Below are positions 17,092-25,881 of a DNA stretch of 64,000 nt, piece after piece. The notes beneath the pieces were generated by a model. That model did not search any database. It was not told where the DNA came from and saw nothing but the letters and a program-made list of their open reading frames with translations. Positions within the stretch are counted from its first letter, which is position 1. Every line of letters begins with the position of its first letter. Origin of the DNA: JBECKX01 sp964468475 (lineage in GTDB: Bacteria; Zixibacteria; MSB-5A5; CAIYYT01); assembly GCA_964468475.1 (NCBI GenBank), contig CAYXUL010000001.1, positions 124,001 to 188,000 on the forward strand, given 5' to 3'. Made by a program: the position numbers and the translations under genes.

Positions 17092-18765
17092 TTAAGCCAA
17101 CAAGTTTAGTCCACCGGCATAGAGCGGAGCTGAGCGAGGTAAGGCCGCAGGTGTCGCCTCCACCTGCTCGCTCTGCGCCATGCTGCTGGATTGTTTCGAT
17201 TTATCAAATTGGGTTTGCTCGGAACGTTCATGCTGCTGAAACAGGCGATCGTCACCAACGGTGACATCAATCTGTCCCAGCCTGAGCCCTAACTTCGCAA
17301 AACTTTCGCGCAGTTGCGGCAAATTGTGTTCAATTACGTGACGGGCATCGTGAGAGCTTGCTTGCACGCGTGCTGTCATCTCCGAGTGGTCCGAAACCAG
17401 GTCGATTTTTACCGCGCCCAGATGCTCCGGATGAAGCTGAAGTTTAACTTCGCCGCGACTGAGTAGAGTGTTGATGTGAGAGCGGCGAAGGATCATGCGG
17501 AAGTCTTCCATGTTGCTCGCCGGGGTTGTGGCCCTGACAGGAAGCGGTTGATCACTCTTGATGGCTGTATGGCTTTTCTGTGAACCGTCCCCGAATTGAA
17601 GATTAGTATCTTTCGTTTCTTTGTCGGCGGCGGCCATGAGCTTGAATTGCTCAGCGGTCACGACTTCGGACGCGTTCGGCTGTGCCACGATCGGTTTGGC
17701 GGCATCGCTGGCAGCCTTGGCTTCCGGCGTAGCCGGCTCTTCGGTATTCAAGGTCAGCGGCTGGGCCACAACATTTGTTTGTGTGCTCAGCTGAGGTTTG
17801 ATCAGAGGTTGCTGAATTGCCGTCTTTGTTTGAGCGCCAAACTGTGCCAATTCGGAGATCTGGTGCAGAACCGACTTGTCAGACTGCGGCTGCAGCGATT
17901 GCTGAATTGCATCCGACATTGGCTTGGGGTTGTCGGAGACTTCCTGGGATGCCGAAATCGTCATGTCAGCCTTATCTACCTTAAGATTCGGAAACAGCTG
18001 TTGGAGATGATCCACAAGCTTGTGCGCAATTTGCGGTTCCTGCTCTGACAAATTCGTTAAGGCATTCTTTATGGCAGCTACCAGTTCCGGTCTTGAAAGA
18101 GCCAGAGCGTCTTGCGGCGAGAGTTGATTGTTCGGTGCAGAGAGCTGTGCCAGCAGGTTGGAGTCAAGCTTGACAGTCGCCTTAATAAGCGGAGAGGCAT
18201 CCTCCGCGACGGGAGCTGCCGTGGCCATGGCAAGCATTTTCTCAAGCAACATCTTGTCATTCACAGCTTGTGGCTGCTGCTCGGATGCGAGCCAGGCTCC
18301 AGCCGGTTTTGACGTTAGCTGTTGAAGCAGATCAACTGCTGTTTCAACCTGAGTCTGTCCGGAAGCAGCGCTCGCTGTTGACTGTTGCTCGACGTCGCTC
18401 GTGCCCAAGCCGCTTTGAACTCCGGCAAACAACTGCTGATAAATATTCAGTAGCATCCTCTCTGGAAGTTGGTTCAGCAGTTGCTCGATCTGCTTCCAAT
18501 TCAGAGTGGGATCCTGAAGGTTCTGAGCTTGATTCGGCGATGCGTTACCCGGCATGTTTAGAGACTGCATCGCTTGCGGATCCCCGCCCACCATACTCAG
18601 AATCATTGCTGCAAACGGCGTGCTGCCGGCTGAACCCACAGCTGGCGGCAAAGTGCCGGAAGCGACTCCGCCGGCGTCGGTCGGGCCGATTTCCGGATTA
18701 GTCTGCAAATTCTGCAGCTGTGGCGCGCCAAGCGCGAGTATGTTGAGCAGCGGGTTCATTTGCAT
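17092..18765 (-). CDS. fliK: FliK, flagellar hook-length control protein
   Basis: The protein has 557 residues. Most of it is low-complexity, Gln-, Ala- and Ser-rich, as expected for the disordered ruler. The C-terminal FliK domain (about 430-510) is clear: LQLHPEHLGAVKIDLV, then ARHVIEHNLPQLRESFAKLG and IDVTVGD. FliK measures hook length during export and triggers the FlhB specificity switch. It lies immediately after the MotE-like gene (1-base gap) and before flgD. Confidence 0.93.
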   Translation of the reverse strand: MQMNPLLNILALGAPQLQNLQTNPEIGPTDAGGVASGTLPPAVGSAGSTPFAAMILSMVGGDPQAMQSLNMPGNASPNQAQNLQDPTLNWKQIEQLLNQLPERMLLNIYQQLFAGVQSGLGTSDVEQQSTASAASGQTQVETAVDLLQQLTSKPAGAWLASEQQPQAVNDKMLLEKMLAMATAAPVAEDASPLIKATVKLDSNLLAQLSAPNNQLSPQDALALSRPELVAAIKNALTNLSEQEPQIAHKLVDHLQQLFPNLKVDKADMTISASQEVSDNPKPMSDAIQQSLQPQSDKSVLHQISELAQFGAQTKTAIQQPLIKPQLSTQTNVVAQPLTLNTEEPATPEAKAASDAAKPIVAQPNASEVVTAEQFKLMAAADKETKDTNLQFGDGSQKSHTAIKSDQPLPVRATTPASNMEDFRMILRRSHINTLLSRGEVKLQLHPEHLGAVKIDLVSDHSEMTARVQASSHDARHVIEHNLPQLRESFAKLGLRLGQIDVTVGDDRLFQQHERSEQTQFDKSKQSSSMAQSEQVEATPAALPRSAPLYAGGLNLLA

Positions 18766-18766
18766 C

Positions 18767-19438
18767 TTAGTTGTTCATCGAGATAATGTACTTGGTTATC
18801 TTCGCCGCCCGCACCGGGTCCATTTGACCCAGCACTTCGGCAGCTTTTTGCTTTTTCATTTTGCTAATGATGACGCTAACCTGAGAATCGTCGAGATTTG
18901 ACAGGATCGGCACCACTTCTTTGGCATCCATTCCCTCATAAAGCTTGGCCATAACTTCGATATTACCCTGCTCCATATCCTTCTTGTGTTGCAGCAACGT
19001 CTGAACCTGGTCACGTAACGACTCAAGCTGGGCACGCTCGGTCTCGAGCTGAGCCATCTTGCGATCGATCTCGGACTTCTTTGTCTGATACCAGTTGATT
19101 TTCTGGATCGAATCCTGCACCGCGGCGCTGTCGGTCTGTTCTTCGTCGTAGTCAGAGCCGTCGAAACCGGCGAACAGGCCGTCGTAAGGATCAGCCTTGG
19201 TCGCCGTATCGGCGCTGGCAGTATCGGCTTTCTGCTCAGTGGCAGCGGATTGTCCTTCCGCAGGAGGCGGCTGCACGACATTGGAGTCGGAGAAGACTCC
19301 ATACTTGAGCGAGAAGATGATCGTGAACAGCACGAAAACGATGACGCCGCCCATTATTGGCATCATGTGTGATTTTGATTTTGCCGGAGCTGCGGTCTGC
19401 TCCGGTGAACCTGATTCGACTGGTTCCTGATCCGGCAT
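18767..19438 (-). CDS. MotE-like protein (MgtE_N-type C-terminus), first gene of the flagellar operon
   Basis: The protein has 223 residues. A proline/serine-rich cytoplasmic N-terminus leads into one membrane helix (about 24-45). A low-complexity stretch, a coiled coil (about 115-165, KSEIDRKMAQLETERAQLES) and an MgtE_N-like helical domain (about 165-220, YEGMDAKEVVPILSNLDDSQ) follow. That layout is shared with MotE/FlbB-type proteins, described as a periplasmic motor chaperone or scaffold in other bacteria. fliJ, which often precedes fliK, is not present. AGGAAG lies before the ATG and a sigma-54-type promoter about 60 bp upstream. Confidence 0.78.
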   Translation of the reverse strand: MPDQEPVESGSPEQTAAPAKSKSHMMPIMGGVIVFVLFTIIFSLKYGVFSDSNVVQPPPAEGQSAATEQKADTASADTATKADPYDGLFAGFDGSDYDEEQTDSAAVQDSIQKINWYQTKKSEIDRKMAQLETERAQLESLRDQVQTLLQHKKDMEQGNIEVMAKLYEGMDAKEVVPILSNLDDSQVSVIISKMKKQKAAEVLGQMDPVRAAKITKYIISMNN

Positions 19439-19500
19439 CTTACTTCCTCACAAACTGTGACTTCTAGCCTGCATATAGCTTTCTTGCCGACTTTGTCATT

Positions 19501-19516
19501 TGCAAGGGGGATGCCA
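19501..19516 (-). promoter_or_regulatory. Sigma-54 (RpoN) -24/-12 promoter of the flagellar operon
   Basis: The minus strand reads TGGCAT CCCCC TTGCA, with the invariant GG and GC exactly ten bases apart. It matches 10 of the 12 informative consensus positions (TGGCACG-N4-TTGCW). The predicted start site is near 19,490, about 50 bases before the first ATG. Sigma-54 control of hook/basal-body operons is known in many flagellated bacteria. The rest of 19,439-19,640 shows no gene. Confidence 0.75.
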
Positions 19517-19640
19517 AACTGTGATTTGAAGTAGTAAGCTGTTGTATGAAAGCACATTAGAGTCGTGTCACGACTGTTTCAAACTGGGACGAACGGGGAT
19601 TTACGGAAGAGATTTCCGCTGGATTGGGGAAGGAAGTGCT

Positions 19641-21305
19641 TTACTGAGCTACGTGATCCGGAAGTCTGAAGAATATGTCGCTCCCGATGGCCTTCATTCG
19701 AGCGATTAGTGCATCAGGCGAGAGAATGTCGCACTTAAGTTGTTCAGAAAGACTCTGAAACGTGAGGGCTGAGCCTTGTGACCAGCTCTCAAGCAAGAAA
19801 GCTCGAAATTTGTCGGTTTGGAAATCGGCTATCTGTTTTCCTTCGCTATCAAAGAAAGGAGCATCTTTGTTCATACAACTTGTGACATTCGCTCTGGCTA
19901 TACGAGCAGTCAAGTAATCGGCCGATTCGAATAAGCTCAGCCTGCTCAGGTACAACTCACGTTCGGCATCGCTGACAGGGTGCTTCCACAGCTTCTCTCT
20001 TGACTCTGCAAAAGTCGCGACGGGATCTTCCAGACCGGCAAAGTATTGATATTCGTATAGAAAATCGACGCAGTTGGTGCGAATCGAGAAAAGTTTGAGA
20101 AGTGCTTCGGCTTCACTGTAGCGGCTCTGCCATTCACCGTACTTCGTCTTGCCGCGCTGCCTGACATCCAGGACATAGCTAAAGGTAGATGGCAAGTCTA
20201 AAAGGTCTTCCAGCATGAACGCCATCATTTCTCGTTCAGCAACTGCACCCAGATAAATGAACTCAAATTCCTTTTGCTTGGTATGAAGGTAATTCAGTGC
20301 GTGACCGATTTCGTGCCAGTAGTTTGTAAGAGCCAGGATACCATCACTTGGTACAGTAACAACGCGAACATCGTCAAAGGCAGATATCGGATAAGTGGCA
20401 GAGCGAGAAGTGACATTCTTGCCTGACGGCCAATATGTTGCCAATCCTGAGAGCGTATCCGTGATAACACTACAAGCGCGTTGAAATGAGTCAACGGTTG
20501 CCGCGATGACTTTGGGCGTTAACTCACTTGAAAAAATCGGTGAGTTCCATAACGCGGGAATATCGTACACGCGCAATGCCTGCCCGTTGATGCCAACCAG
20601 ATCAGGTGCGCGATCGTGCAGTGCACTCGCTGTGATGCTGTCCGTCTGGTCCAGTATCTCCCGCGCCGTCACTGCCAACTGAGCGAAATCGTAATCACGA
20701 ACTTCCTGATAATATGATGTCACGCTGCCGTAATGGAAGCTCATCAGCAGCGAATCAAGCTTCTGCAGTTCAAATTCCTTGACGGCGTTGAGGCGTTTAA
20801 GCATGGGTAGCTGCGAATTATAGAGCAGCTCGCGGCGGTCACGATTTGACTCTGTGGCAAGGACACGGGGAATCTCTCTGATTGAAATCTGGCTGCCATC
20901 GGGTAAGTCAATCGGTCGCGCGGCAATCTCTGCGGCGTAACGCCGTTCCGGTTCGAGGGTAAGGTCGATCAACCCGTCCATCAGGTAGTGGCGCAGGCGG
21001 CGCACCTGGGTTTCCTGCCGACCCGGTTCGAAACTGTCCTCGATCCGTTGCAGCAGGTCAATGTTCTTGCGGGTAAACAGCTGCTCACTCATCTGGCGCA
21101 ATTCGGCGGTGTCGGCAGGGGTCTCGCCCACGGCCAGTTGAAAATCATAGAGTGTCTTTGCCTTGTGGTGGGCGGCAGCTTCGGCGCGGATGGCGATCAT
21201 CGCCTCCCAGTCACTCTGTGGGATAGCCTCCTGTTTGCCGCAGGAGAGGGACAAAGCAAGCGCTGCCAGCACACTGATGAGTATGGCAGATGTGAGTTTG
21301 CGCAT
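19641..21305 (-). CDS. Putative lipoprotein zinc metallopeptidase (HEIGH gluzincin, M3-like)
   Basis: The protein has 554 residues from the ATG at 21305. The N-terminus (MRKLTSAIL to LSLSC, Cys at about 22) is a signal peptide with a plausible but non-ideal lipobox, so outer-membrane or periplasmic anchoring is likely. The zinc motif is HEIGHALNYLH near residue 320, with downstream acidic residues in AEREMMAFMLEDLL that could supply the third ligand. The overall helical character fits the M3/M32-like oligopeptidase fold, but I cannot name the family precisely. No strong ribosome-binding site is visible. It stands alone between the flagellar operon and a repeat-rich tract. Confidence 0.7.
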   Translation of the reverse strand: MRKLTSAILISVLAALALSLSCGKQEAIPQSDWEAMIAIRAEAAAHHKAKTLYDFQLAVGETPADTAELRQMSEQLFTRKNIDLLQRIEDSFEPGRQETQVRRLRHYLMDGLIDLTLEPERRYAAEIAARPIDLPDGSQISIREIPRVLATESNRDRRELLYNSQLPMLKRLNAVKEFELQKLDSLLMSFHYGSVTSYYQEVRDYDFAQLAVTAREILDQTDSITASALHDRAPDLVGINGQALRVYDIPALWNSPIFSSELTPKVIAATVDSFQRACSVITDTLSGLATYWPSGKNVTSRSATYPISAFDDVRVVTVPSDGILALTNYWHEIGHALNYLHTKQKEFEFIYLGAVAEREMMAFMLEDLLDLPSTFSYVLDVRQRGKTKYGEWQSRYSEAEALLKLFSIRTNCVDFLYEYQYFAGLEDPVATFAESREKLWKHPVSDAERELYLSRLSLFESADYLTARIARANVTSCMNKDAPFFDSEGKQIADFQTDKFRAFLLESWSQGSALTFQSLSEQLKCDILSPDALIARMKAIGSDIFFRLPDHVAQ

Positions 21306-22137
21306 CTGGCTAACAGATAAGGAATCAGTTGGGATTGCGCCAGTAAGAAAACAAAGTCGCAAGCGCACCCTGAAGGGTGCGGCACCCGGGAATGCGTCAA
21401 CACACCCCGCGCCCCGGTCCCGATCAAGATCGGGACGGGANNNNNNNNNNNNNNNNNNNNNNNNNNNNNNNNNNNNNNNNNNNNNNNNNNNNNNNNNNNN
21501 NNNNNNNNNNNNNNNNNNNNNNNNNNNNNNNNNNNNNNNNGGGACGGGAGTATTGACAAATGAAGTCGCGGCGTAGGGGCAAGACTCGACCTTGCTCGTT
21601 GAGCTTACACACCCCGTCTTCCCCCGATGAAACATCGGGGGAATCCACCCCTCTGACCAGAGGGGATTTTGCGCGCTCTGCGCGCAGTAGGAGCGGTTTC
21701 AACCGCGACCTTAAGAGGACAGACATTTCAAGGCTGTCTCACAAGCTACAAGATAGCAATACCGGGTGAAGCATACGTGTGCCTCTCTGGTATCCTGATA
21801 CGATGTCTCTCAAAGCATGTCATTCCGGGCTTGACCCGGAATCCAGTCTAAACACTTTGTCTTCAAAAAATCCTAAGACTGGATTCCGACTTTCGTCGGA
21901 ATGACACGACAAACTGTTTCCGGTTCAATAAGCGTAGTCTCTCGCTTCAAATGTGTCACACGACAACTTATGGGACAGCCTCTTCCCGTCTGTCATTGCG
22001 CCTCAGGCGCGAGCATCACCGCACCCTGAAGGGTGCGGCACCCAGATGAGTCATTCCCGCGCAGGCGGGAATCCAGGAGGTCAGACATTCTTGTCTGACA
22101 TCGCGCCGGAGGTGTGAACCTCCAGATTCCTGGTATC
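21306..22137. repeat. Non-coding tract of dense small palindromic (REP-like) repeats
   Basis: About 730 known bases with no convincing gene, packed with perfect hairpins. GCACCC TGAA GGGTGC occurs inside an identical 23-bp repeat at 21365-21387 and 22021-22043. Three copies share the frame GTCATTCC...GGAATCCAG but differ, with compensating bases, in the stem tip: 21819-21846, 21878-21905 (inverted) and 22049-22076. Other perfect hairpins are at 21419-21436, 21621-21641, 21648-21665, 21671-21685, 21693-21706, 22081-22098 and 22108-22123. No transposase is nearby. Confidence 0.85.
21441..21540. other. Assembly gap (100 N) inside palindromic repeat
   Basis: Exactly 100 N, placed within the CCCGATC/GATCGGG hairpin sequence. 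The flanks share only nine bases (GGGACGGGA). The true size is unknown and may be small or negative; open frames running through this gap are artefacts. Confidence 0.9.
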
Positions 22138-22171
22138 AAAAAGAAAGGCGTGGGAAGCGAATTCCCACGCC
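22138..22171 (-). terminator. Rho-independent terminator of rpsA
   Basis: The minus strand has a perfect 10-bp stem GGCGTGGGAA / TTCCCACGCC with a five-base loop, followed by TTTCTTTTT. It lies 25 bases after the rpsA stop and ends the housekeeping run. Confidence 0.9.
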
Positions 22172-22196
22172 CTGTTTATTCGGGAGGAAAATCTAC

Positions 22197-24362
22197 CTAT
22201 GCAGATTTCTCCTCATCATCGGAAGCGTCGCTATCAGAAGACTCATCGTTGGTAGTCTCCTCAGCAGTCGATTCGGAGGATTCCTCGGAAGCATCAGCTA
22301 CCTCAGCGGTTTCTTCCGCTTCGGGGGCTTCAGCTTTCTTCTCGGTTGTCTCCTCTGCAGGAGCTTCCGCAGCAGGTTTCTCCGGAGCGGCTTGCGCCGC
22401 CGGCGCCGTGCCTGGTTGCACGCCGGCTTCCTGAAGAGCATCCGCCATCTGCGTTGTAACTTCCTGGCGCTTCTTGACGTAGCGATCGACCTCTGCGACT
22501 TCCTTGCCCTTCATATAGGCATCAACCGAGAGTACGATCTTGCGCTGCGTCTGGTCGAACTCGATCACCTTTAGAGGTATCTCGTCACCCTCCTTGAAAG
22601 CATCGGAGGGGCGCACCAGATCAGGGACTCCCAACTCGTTGGTCGAGACGAAGCCCTCGACCTCATTACCAAGTTCGACAATCACGCCGCGATCAAGTAC
22701 GCGGGTAATTGAGCCGACGCACTCGGAGCCGACACTGTACTTAACGGCGTAAGCCGGCCACGGGTCATCGAAGAGCTGCTTGTAGCCAAGCGAAATGCGG
22801 CGGTTGTCACGGTCGATCTTGAGAACGATCACGTCAACCTCTTCGCCTTTCTTCATCACCTCAGATGGATGCTGAATACGGCGGTTCCAGGACATATCGG
22901 AGATATGCACCAGACCGTCTATTCCCTCCTCCAACTCGATGAAAGCACCGAAGGTGGTAAGATTACGCACCTTACCGGTGACCTTCGATCCGATCGGATA
23001 TTTCTGATCGAGCACGGTCCAGGGATCGGGCTCCATCTGTTTAATGCCGAGCGAGATCTTCTCGTTCTCTTTATCTACCGCTAAGACCACAGCGTCGATA
23101 TCCTCACCAACACTCATCAGCTTCGACGGATGCTTGATATGCTGCGTCCAGCTCATTTCGCTGATGTGGATCAGGCCTTCGATACCTTTTTCCAATTCCA
23201 CAAAAGCGCCGTAGTCGGTAAGAGAGACCACTCTGCCGGTAACTTTGCTGCCGACGGGGTATTTCCCCTCGATATTCTCCCACGGATACTCGGTGAGCTG
23301 CTTCATACCGAGGGAGATGCGACCACTTTCCTTGTCGAAATCGAGAATTTTCACTTCGATAGTATCGCCAAGCGAAACCAACTCAGATGGGTGCGCGATG
23401 CGGCCCCACGACATATCGGTGATGTGCAGCAAACCATCAAGCCCACCCAGGTCGATGAAGACACCGAAGTCGGTGATATTCTTCACGACACCTTCGCGAA
23501 TTTGACCTTGCTCGATCTCCTCGAGCAGTTTCTTGCGCATCTCCTCGCGCTCCTGTTCGAGCACGACGCGGCGACTCACAACGATATTGCGGCGGCTCTT
23601 GTTGAGCTTGATGATCTTGACATCCATCTCCTGGCCGATCAATTCGTCGAAGTCGGGAACCTGACGCAGGGCGATCTGCGAGCCGGGCAGGAAGGCATCG
23701 ACCCCAAACAGATCGACGACAATACCACCCTTGATCCGGCGCTGCAATCGTCCCTTGACCAGATCGCCGGCATCGTGAGCTTCGCGGATGCGATCCCAGA
23801 CGCGCATGAAGTCAGCCTTCTGTTTGGAAAGAATTAGCTGACCGTTCTGGTCTTCCACCGATTCAAGAAAGACTTCGACTTCATCGCCAACCTTCACCTC
23901 ATCAGCATCGGCGAACTCCTGAGCTGAGATTATTCCCTCAGACTTAAAGCCGACATCGACGATCACGTCTTCGCGAGTGACGTCAAGAACCCTGCCCTTG
24001 ACGATCTCACCTTCGCGGATATCCTGCAGGGTCTCCTCATACATGTTGAGCATCTTCTCATATTCATGCTCGGAGTATTCCTGATCCTCGAGATCCGTCT
24101 GCTTGATTGGTTCGACTTCCTCGACTGTCGCAGCGATCTGCTCCTCGACACGCCGGCGTCGGCGTTCCTGGATTCTTCGCTTGCGTTCGGTGGACACGCC
24201 CTCCACATCGGAGGCGCGCTCGGTCACCATCGAGGTGCCTTTTTCCTCGGCCTTGGTTTGCTTCTGGCCGGCCTGGCTCTTCTTCACCAGCCGTTTTGAG
24301 GGAGTTTTCCCACCTCCCGTCGTTTCGGACGTTGTAGTTTCTGTCGTGGTTTCTTCAGTCAT
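22197..24362 (-). CDS. rpsA: 30S ribosomal protein S1
   Basis: The protein has 721 residues, longer than the usual about 560. Six S1 RNA-binding domains can be traced between about 115 and 620, for instance GVFIDLGGLDGLLHITDMSW, GAFVELEKGIEGLIHISEMS and GAFIELEEGIDGLVHISDMS. The extra length comes from a Thr/Lys-rich N-terminus (about 1-80) and a long acidic Ala/Glu/Ser tail (about 640-721). S1 binds mRNA on the small subunit and aids initiation. The ribosome-binding site is strong (AAGGAGGA). The gene follows cmk and plsC, a common cmk-rpsA neighbourhood, and is followed by an intrinsic terminator. Confidence 0.97.
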   Translation of the reverse strand: MTEETTTETTTSETTGGGKTPSKRLVKKSQAGQKQTKAEEKGTSMVTERASDVEGVSTERKRRIQERRRRRVEEQIAATVEEVEPIKQTDLEDQEYSEHEYEKMLNMYEETLQDIREGEIVKGRVLDVTREDVIVDVGFKSEGIISAQEFADADEVKVGDEVEVFLESVEDQNGQLILSKQKADFMRVWDRIREAHDAGDLVKGRLQRRIKGGIVVDLFGVDAFLPGSQIALRQVPDFDELIGQEMDVKIIKLNKSRRNIVVSRRVVLEQEREEMRKKLLEEIEQGQIREGVVKNITDFGVFIDLGGLDGLLHITDMSWGRIAHPSELVSLGDTIEVKILDFDKESGRISLGMKQLTEYPWENIEGKYPVGSKVTGRVVSLTDYGAFVELEKGIEGLIHISEMSWTQHIKHPSKLMSVGEDIDAVVLAVDKENEKISLGIKQMEPDPWTVLDQKYPIGSKVTGKVRNLTTFGAFIELEEGIDGLVHISDMSWNRRIQHPSEVMKKGEEVDVIVLKIDRDNRRISLGYKQLFDDPWPAYAVKYSVGSECVGSITRVLDRGVIVELGNEVEGFVSTNELGVPDLVRPSDAFKEGDEIPLKVIEFDQTQRKIVLSVDAYMKGKEVAEVDRYVKKRQEVTTQMADALQEAGVQPGTAPAAQAAPEKPAAEAPAEETTEKKAEAPEAEETAEVADASEESSESTAEETTNDESSDSDASDDEEKSA

Positions 24363-24456
24363 TAAACTGAATCCTCCTTACGGTAAGCGCTGACCCTTCC
24401 GGGCCGTTTTGTAAAATTAATCATCAATATCAATCTCAATTCCCCAAATAGGGACC

Positions 24457-25071
24457 TCATGTAAGTTCCAGTTCCGCCTTGAGGCGCTTGATTTCCGCCA
24501 TTACCGCCAGCGAGAACTTTTCCATACGTTCGTGCTTGTCGGGCTCGTCACTGAAGTCGGTGATGGAAATCGGTTTACCAAATCCAACACGCAGCTTGGC
24601 GCGACCCCAGAAAACATCTTTAGGCTGGTTCGACCCGGTAATCGCGGTCGGAACCACCGGTGCATTCGTGGCGTCAGCCAGATGTCCCATTCCCGGTTTG
24701 TGCGGCTGAACCTCGCCGTCGAGCGAGCGCGTGCCTTCCGGGAAAAAGATCAGGATATCCCCGCGCTTGAGCACATTACGTGCTGTGCGCCAGGCGTCCA
24801 GGTCTGCCTCCCCGCGACGAGCCGGAAACGCGTTGACCGATTTTAGAAATGCTCCGATGTAACGATTCCTGAACAATTCTATCTTCGCAAAATAGTACGA
24901 TGCTCGCCGAATGGCGGTGCCAAGCAGCGGCGGATCGTAGTTGGACAAATGGTTGGACGCGATTAGGACCGAGCCTTCCGGCAGATTTTCACGTCCATAT
25001 ACTTTCCAGCGAAATAGAATCTTAGCGATGGTTGAGATGAGAATTTGAGCAATGCGATATTGAAGACTCAA
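24457..25071 (-). CDS. plsC: 1-acyl-sn-glycerol-3-phosphate acyltransferase (PlsC family)
   Basis: The protein has 204 residues. The acyltransferase motifs NHLSNYD (NHxxxxD, near residue 40) and FPEGTRS (near residue 115) are in place, with a hydrophobic N-terminus that would associate with the membrane. The enzyme adds the second acyl chain to lysophosphatidic acid in phospholipid synthesis. The start appears to be TTG, overlapping the cmk TGA stop by four bases (TTGA). Order cmk-plsC-rpsA is common in bacteria. Confidence 0.9.
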   Translation of the reverse strand: MSLQYRIAQILISTIAKILFRWKVYGRENLPEGSVLIASNHLSNYDPPLLGTAIRRASYYFAKIELFRNRYIGAFLKSVNAFPARRGEADLDAWRTARNVLKRGDILIFFPEGTRSLDGEVQPHKPGMGHLADATNAPVVPTAITGSNQPKDVFWGRAKLRVGFGKPISITDFSDEPDKHERMEKFSLAVMAEIKRLKAELELT

Positions 25072-25766
25072 ACAGCGGCAACCTGATGGGCAAGATCTAC
25101 GATCTTTTGCACCTGTTGGTCAATGGTTAAGTTTGTAGTGTCAACTTCTATCGCCCCTTCCACCTTGGTCAAGGGCGAAGCTCTTCTCGACGAATCGGCT
25201 TGATCCCGTTTCGCTAAAAGTTCGATTTGCTCCGAGAGCGAGGACTCCACACCCAGTTGTTGCAGGTCCTGTAACCGACGCTGAGCACGCTCTTTGACGT
25301 CGGCTATTAAGTATATTTTCAAATCGGCGTCCGGAAAGACAACCGATGTCGTATCTCTGCCTTCAACGACGATTCCGCCGTTGCGACCAATCTCCTTCTG
25401 TCTCTCGACCAGGAGCTTACGCACCTGAGGCTGCGCCGACACCGGCGATGTGCCTTTGGTCACTTCCGGCGTGCGGATTGCTTTGGTGACGTCCTCGTCA
25501 TCCATCAAGACCCGCTGCTCGCCGTTTGCATGGTCGAAGCGAATTGTCAACTTCCGAGTCAACTCGGCAAGCTGATCGCCATCACTGAGATCGACACCTT
25601 CTCGGATAGCTTTAAGCGTCACTGCGCGATACATCGCTCCGGTATCGAGATAGGTGAACCCGAGTCGGGCGGCCACTGCCTTCGCAGTTGTGCTCTTGCC
25701 CGAGCCTGCAGGCCCATCAATCGCTATAACCAGTTTCGGCATCTCACGTTTCGGCTTGTCAACCAT
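25068..25766 (-). CDS. cmk: Cytidylate kinase
   Basis: The protein has 232 residues. The P-loop GPAGSGKSTTAKAVA lies near residue 17, followed by YLDTGAMYRAVTL and the NMP-binding region. VVEGRDTTSVVFPDADLKIY near residue 140 is characteristic of bacterial CMP/dCMP kinases. The enzyme phosphorylates CMP and dCMP for nucleic acid synthesis. The ATG at 25766 or a second one eight codons later (just before PKLVIAIDGP) could be the start. Confidence 0.95.
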   Translation of the reverse strand: MVDKPKREMPKLVIAIDGPAGSGKSTTAKAVAARLGFTYLDTGAMYRAVTLKAIREGVDLSDGDQLAELTRKLTIRFDHANGEQRVLMDDEDVTKAIRTPEVTKGTSPVSAQPQVRKLLVERQKEIGRNGGIVVEGRDTTSVVFPDADLKIYLIADVKERAQRRLQDLQQLGVESSLSEQIELLAKRDQADSSRRASPLTKVEGAIEVDTTNLTIDQQVQKIVDLAHQVAAV

Positions 25767-25881
25767 CCAGTCCAGTCGTTCGACTCAGATATTCAATCTT
25801 TCTACGCCAACTCAGGCATAGGCTTTAGAATATATCGTGGTAGATAAGCCGGAGCAAGAAAAATCGTTGAATTTCAGGGTG

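Noticed and set aside
19641..21635. A 664-codon frame extending the metallopeptidase upstream through the N run
   Set aside because: It depends on 100 N and on palindromic repeat sequence. The signal-peptide start at 21305 is natural.
21306..22137. Palindrome tract considered as a CRISPR array
   Set aside because: Repeats are of several kinds, not regularly spaced, internally palindromic and partly inverted; there are no cas genes.
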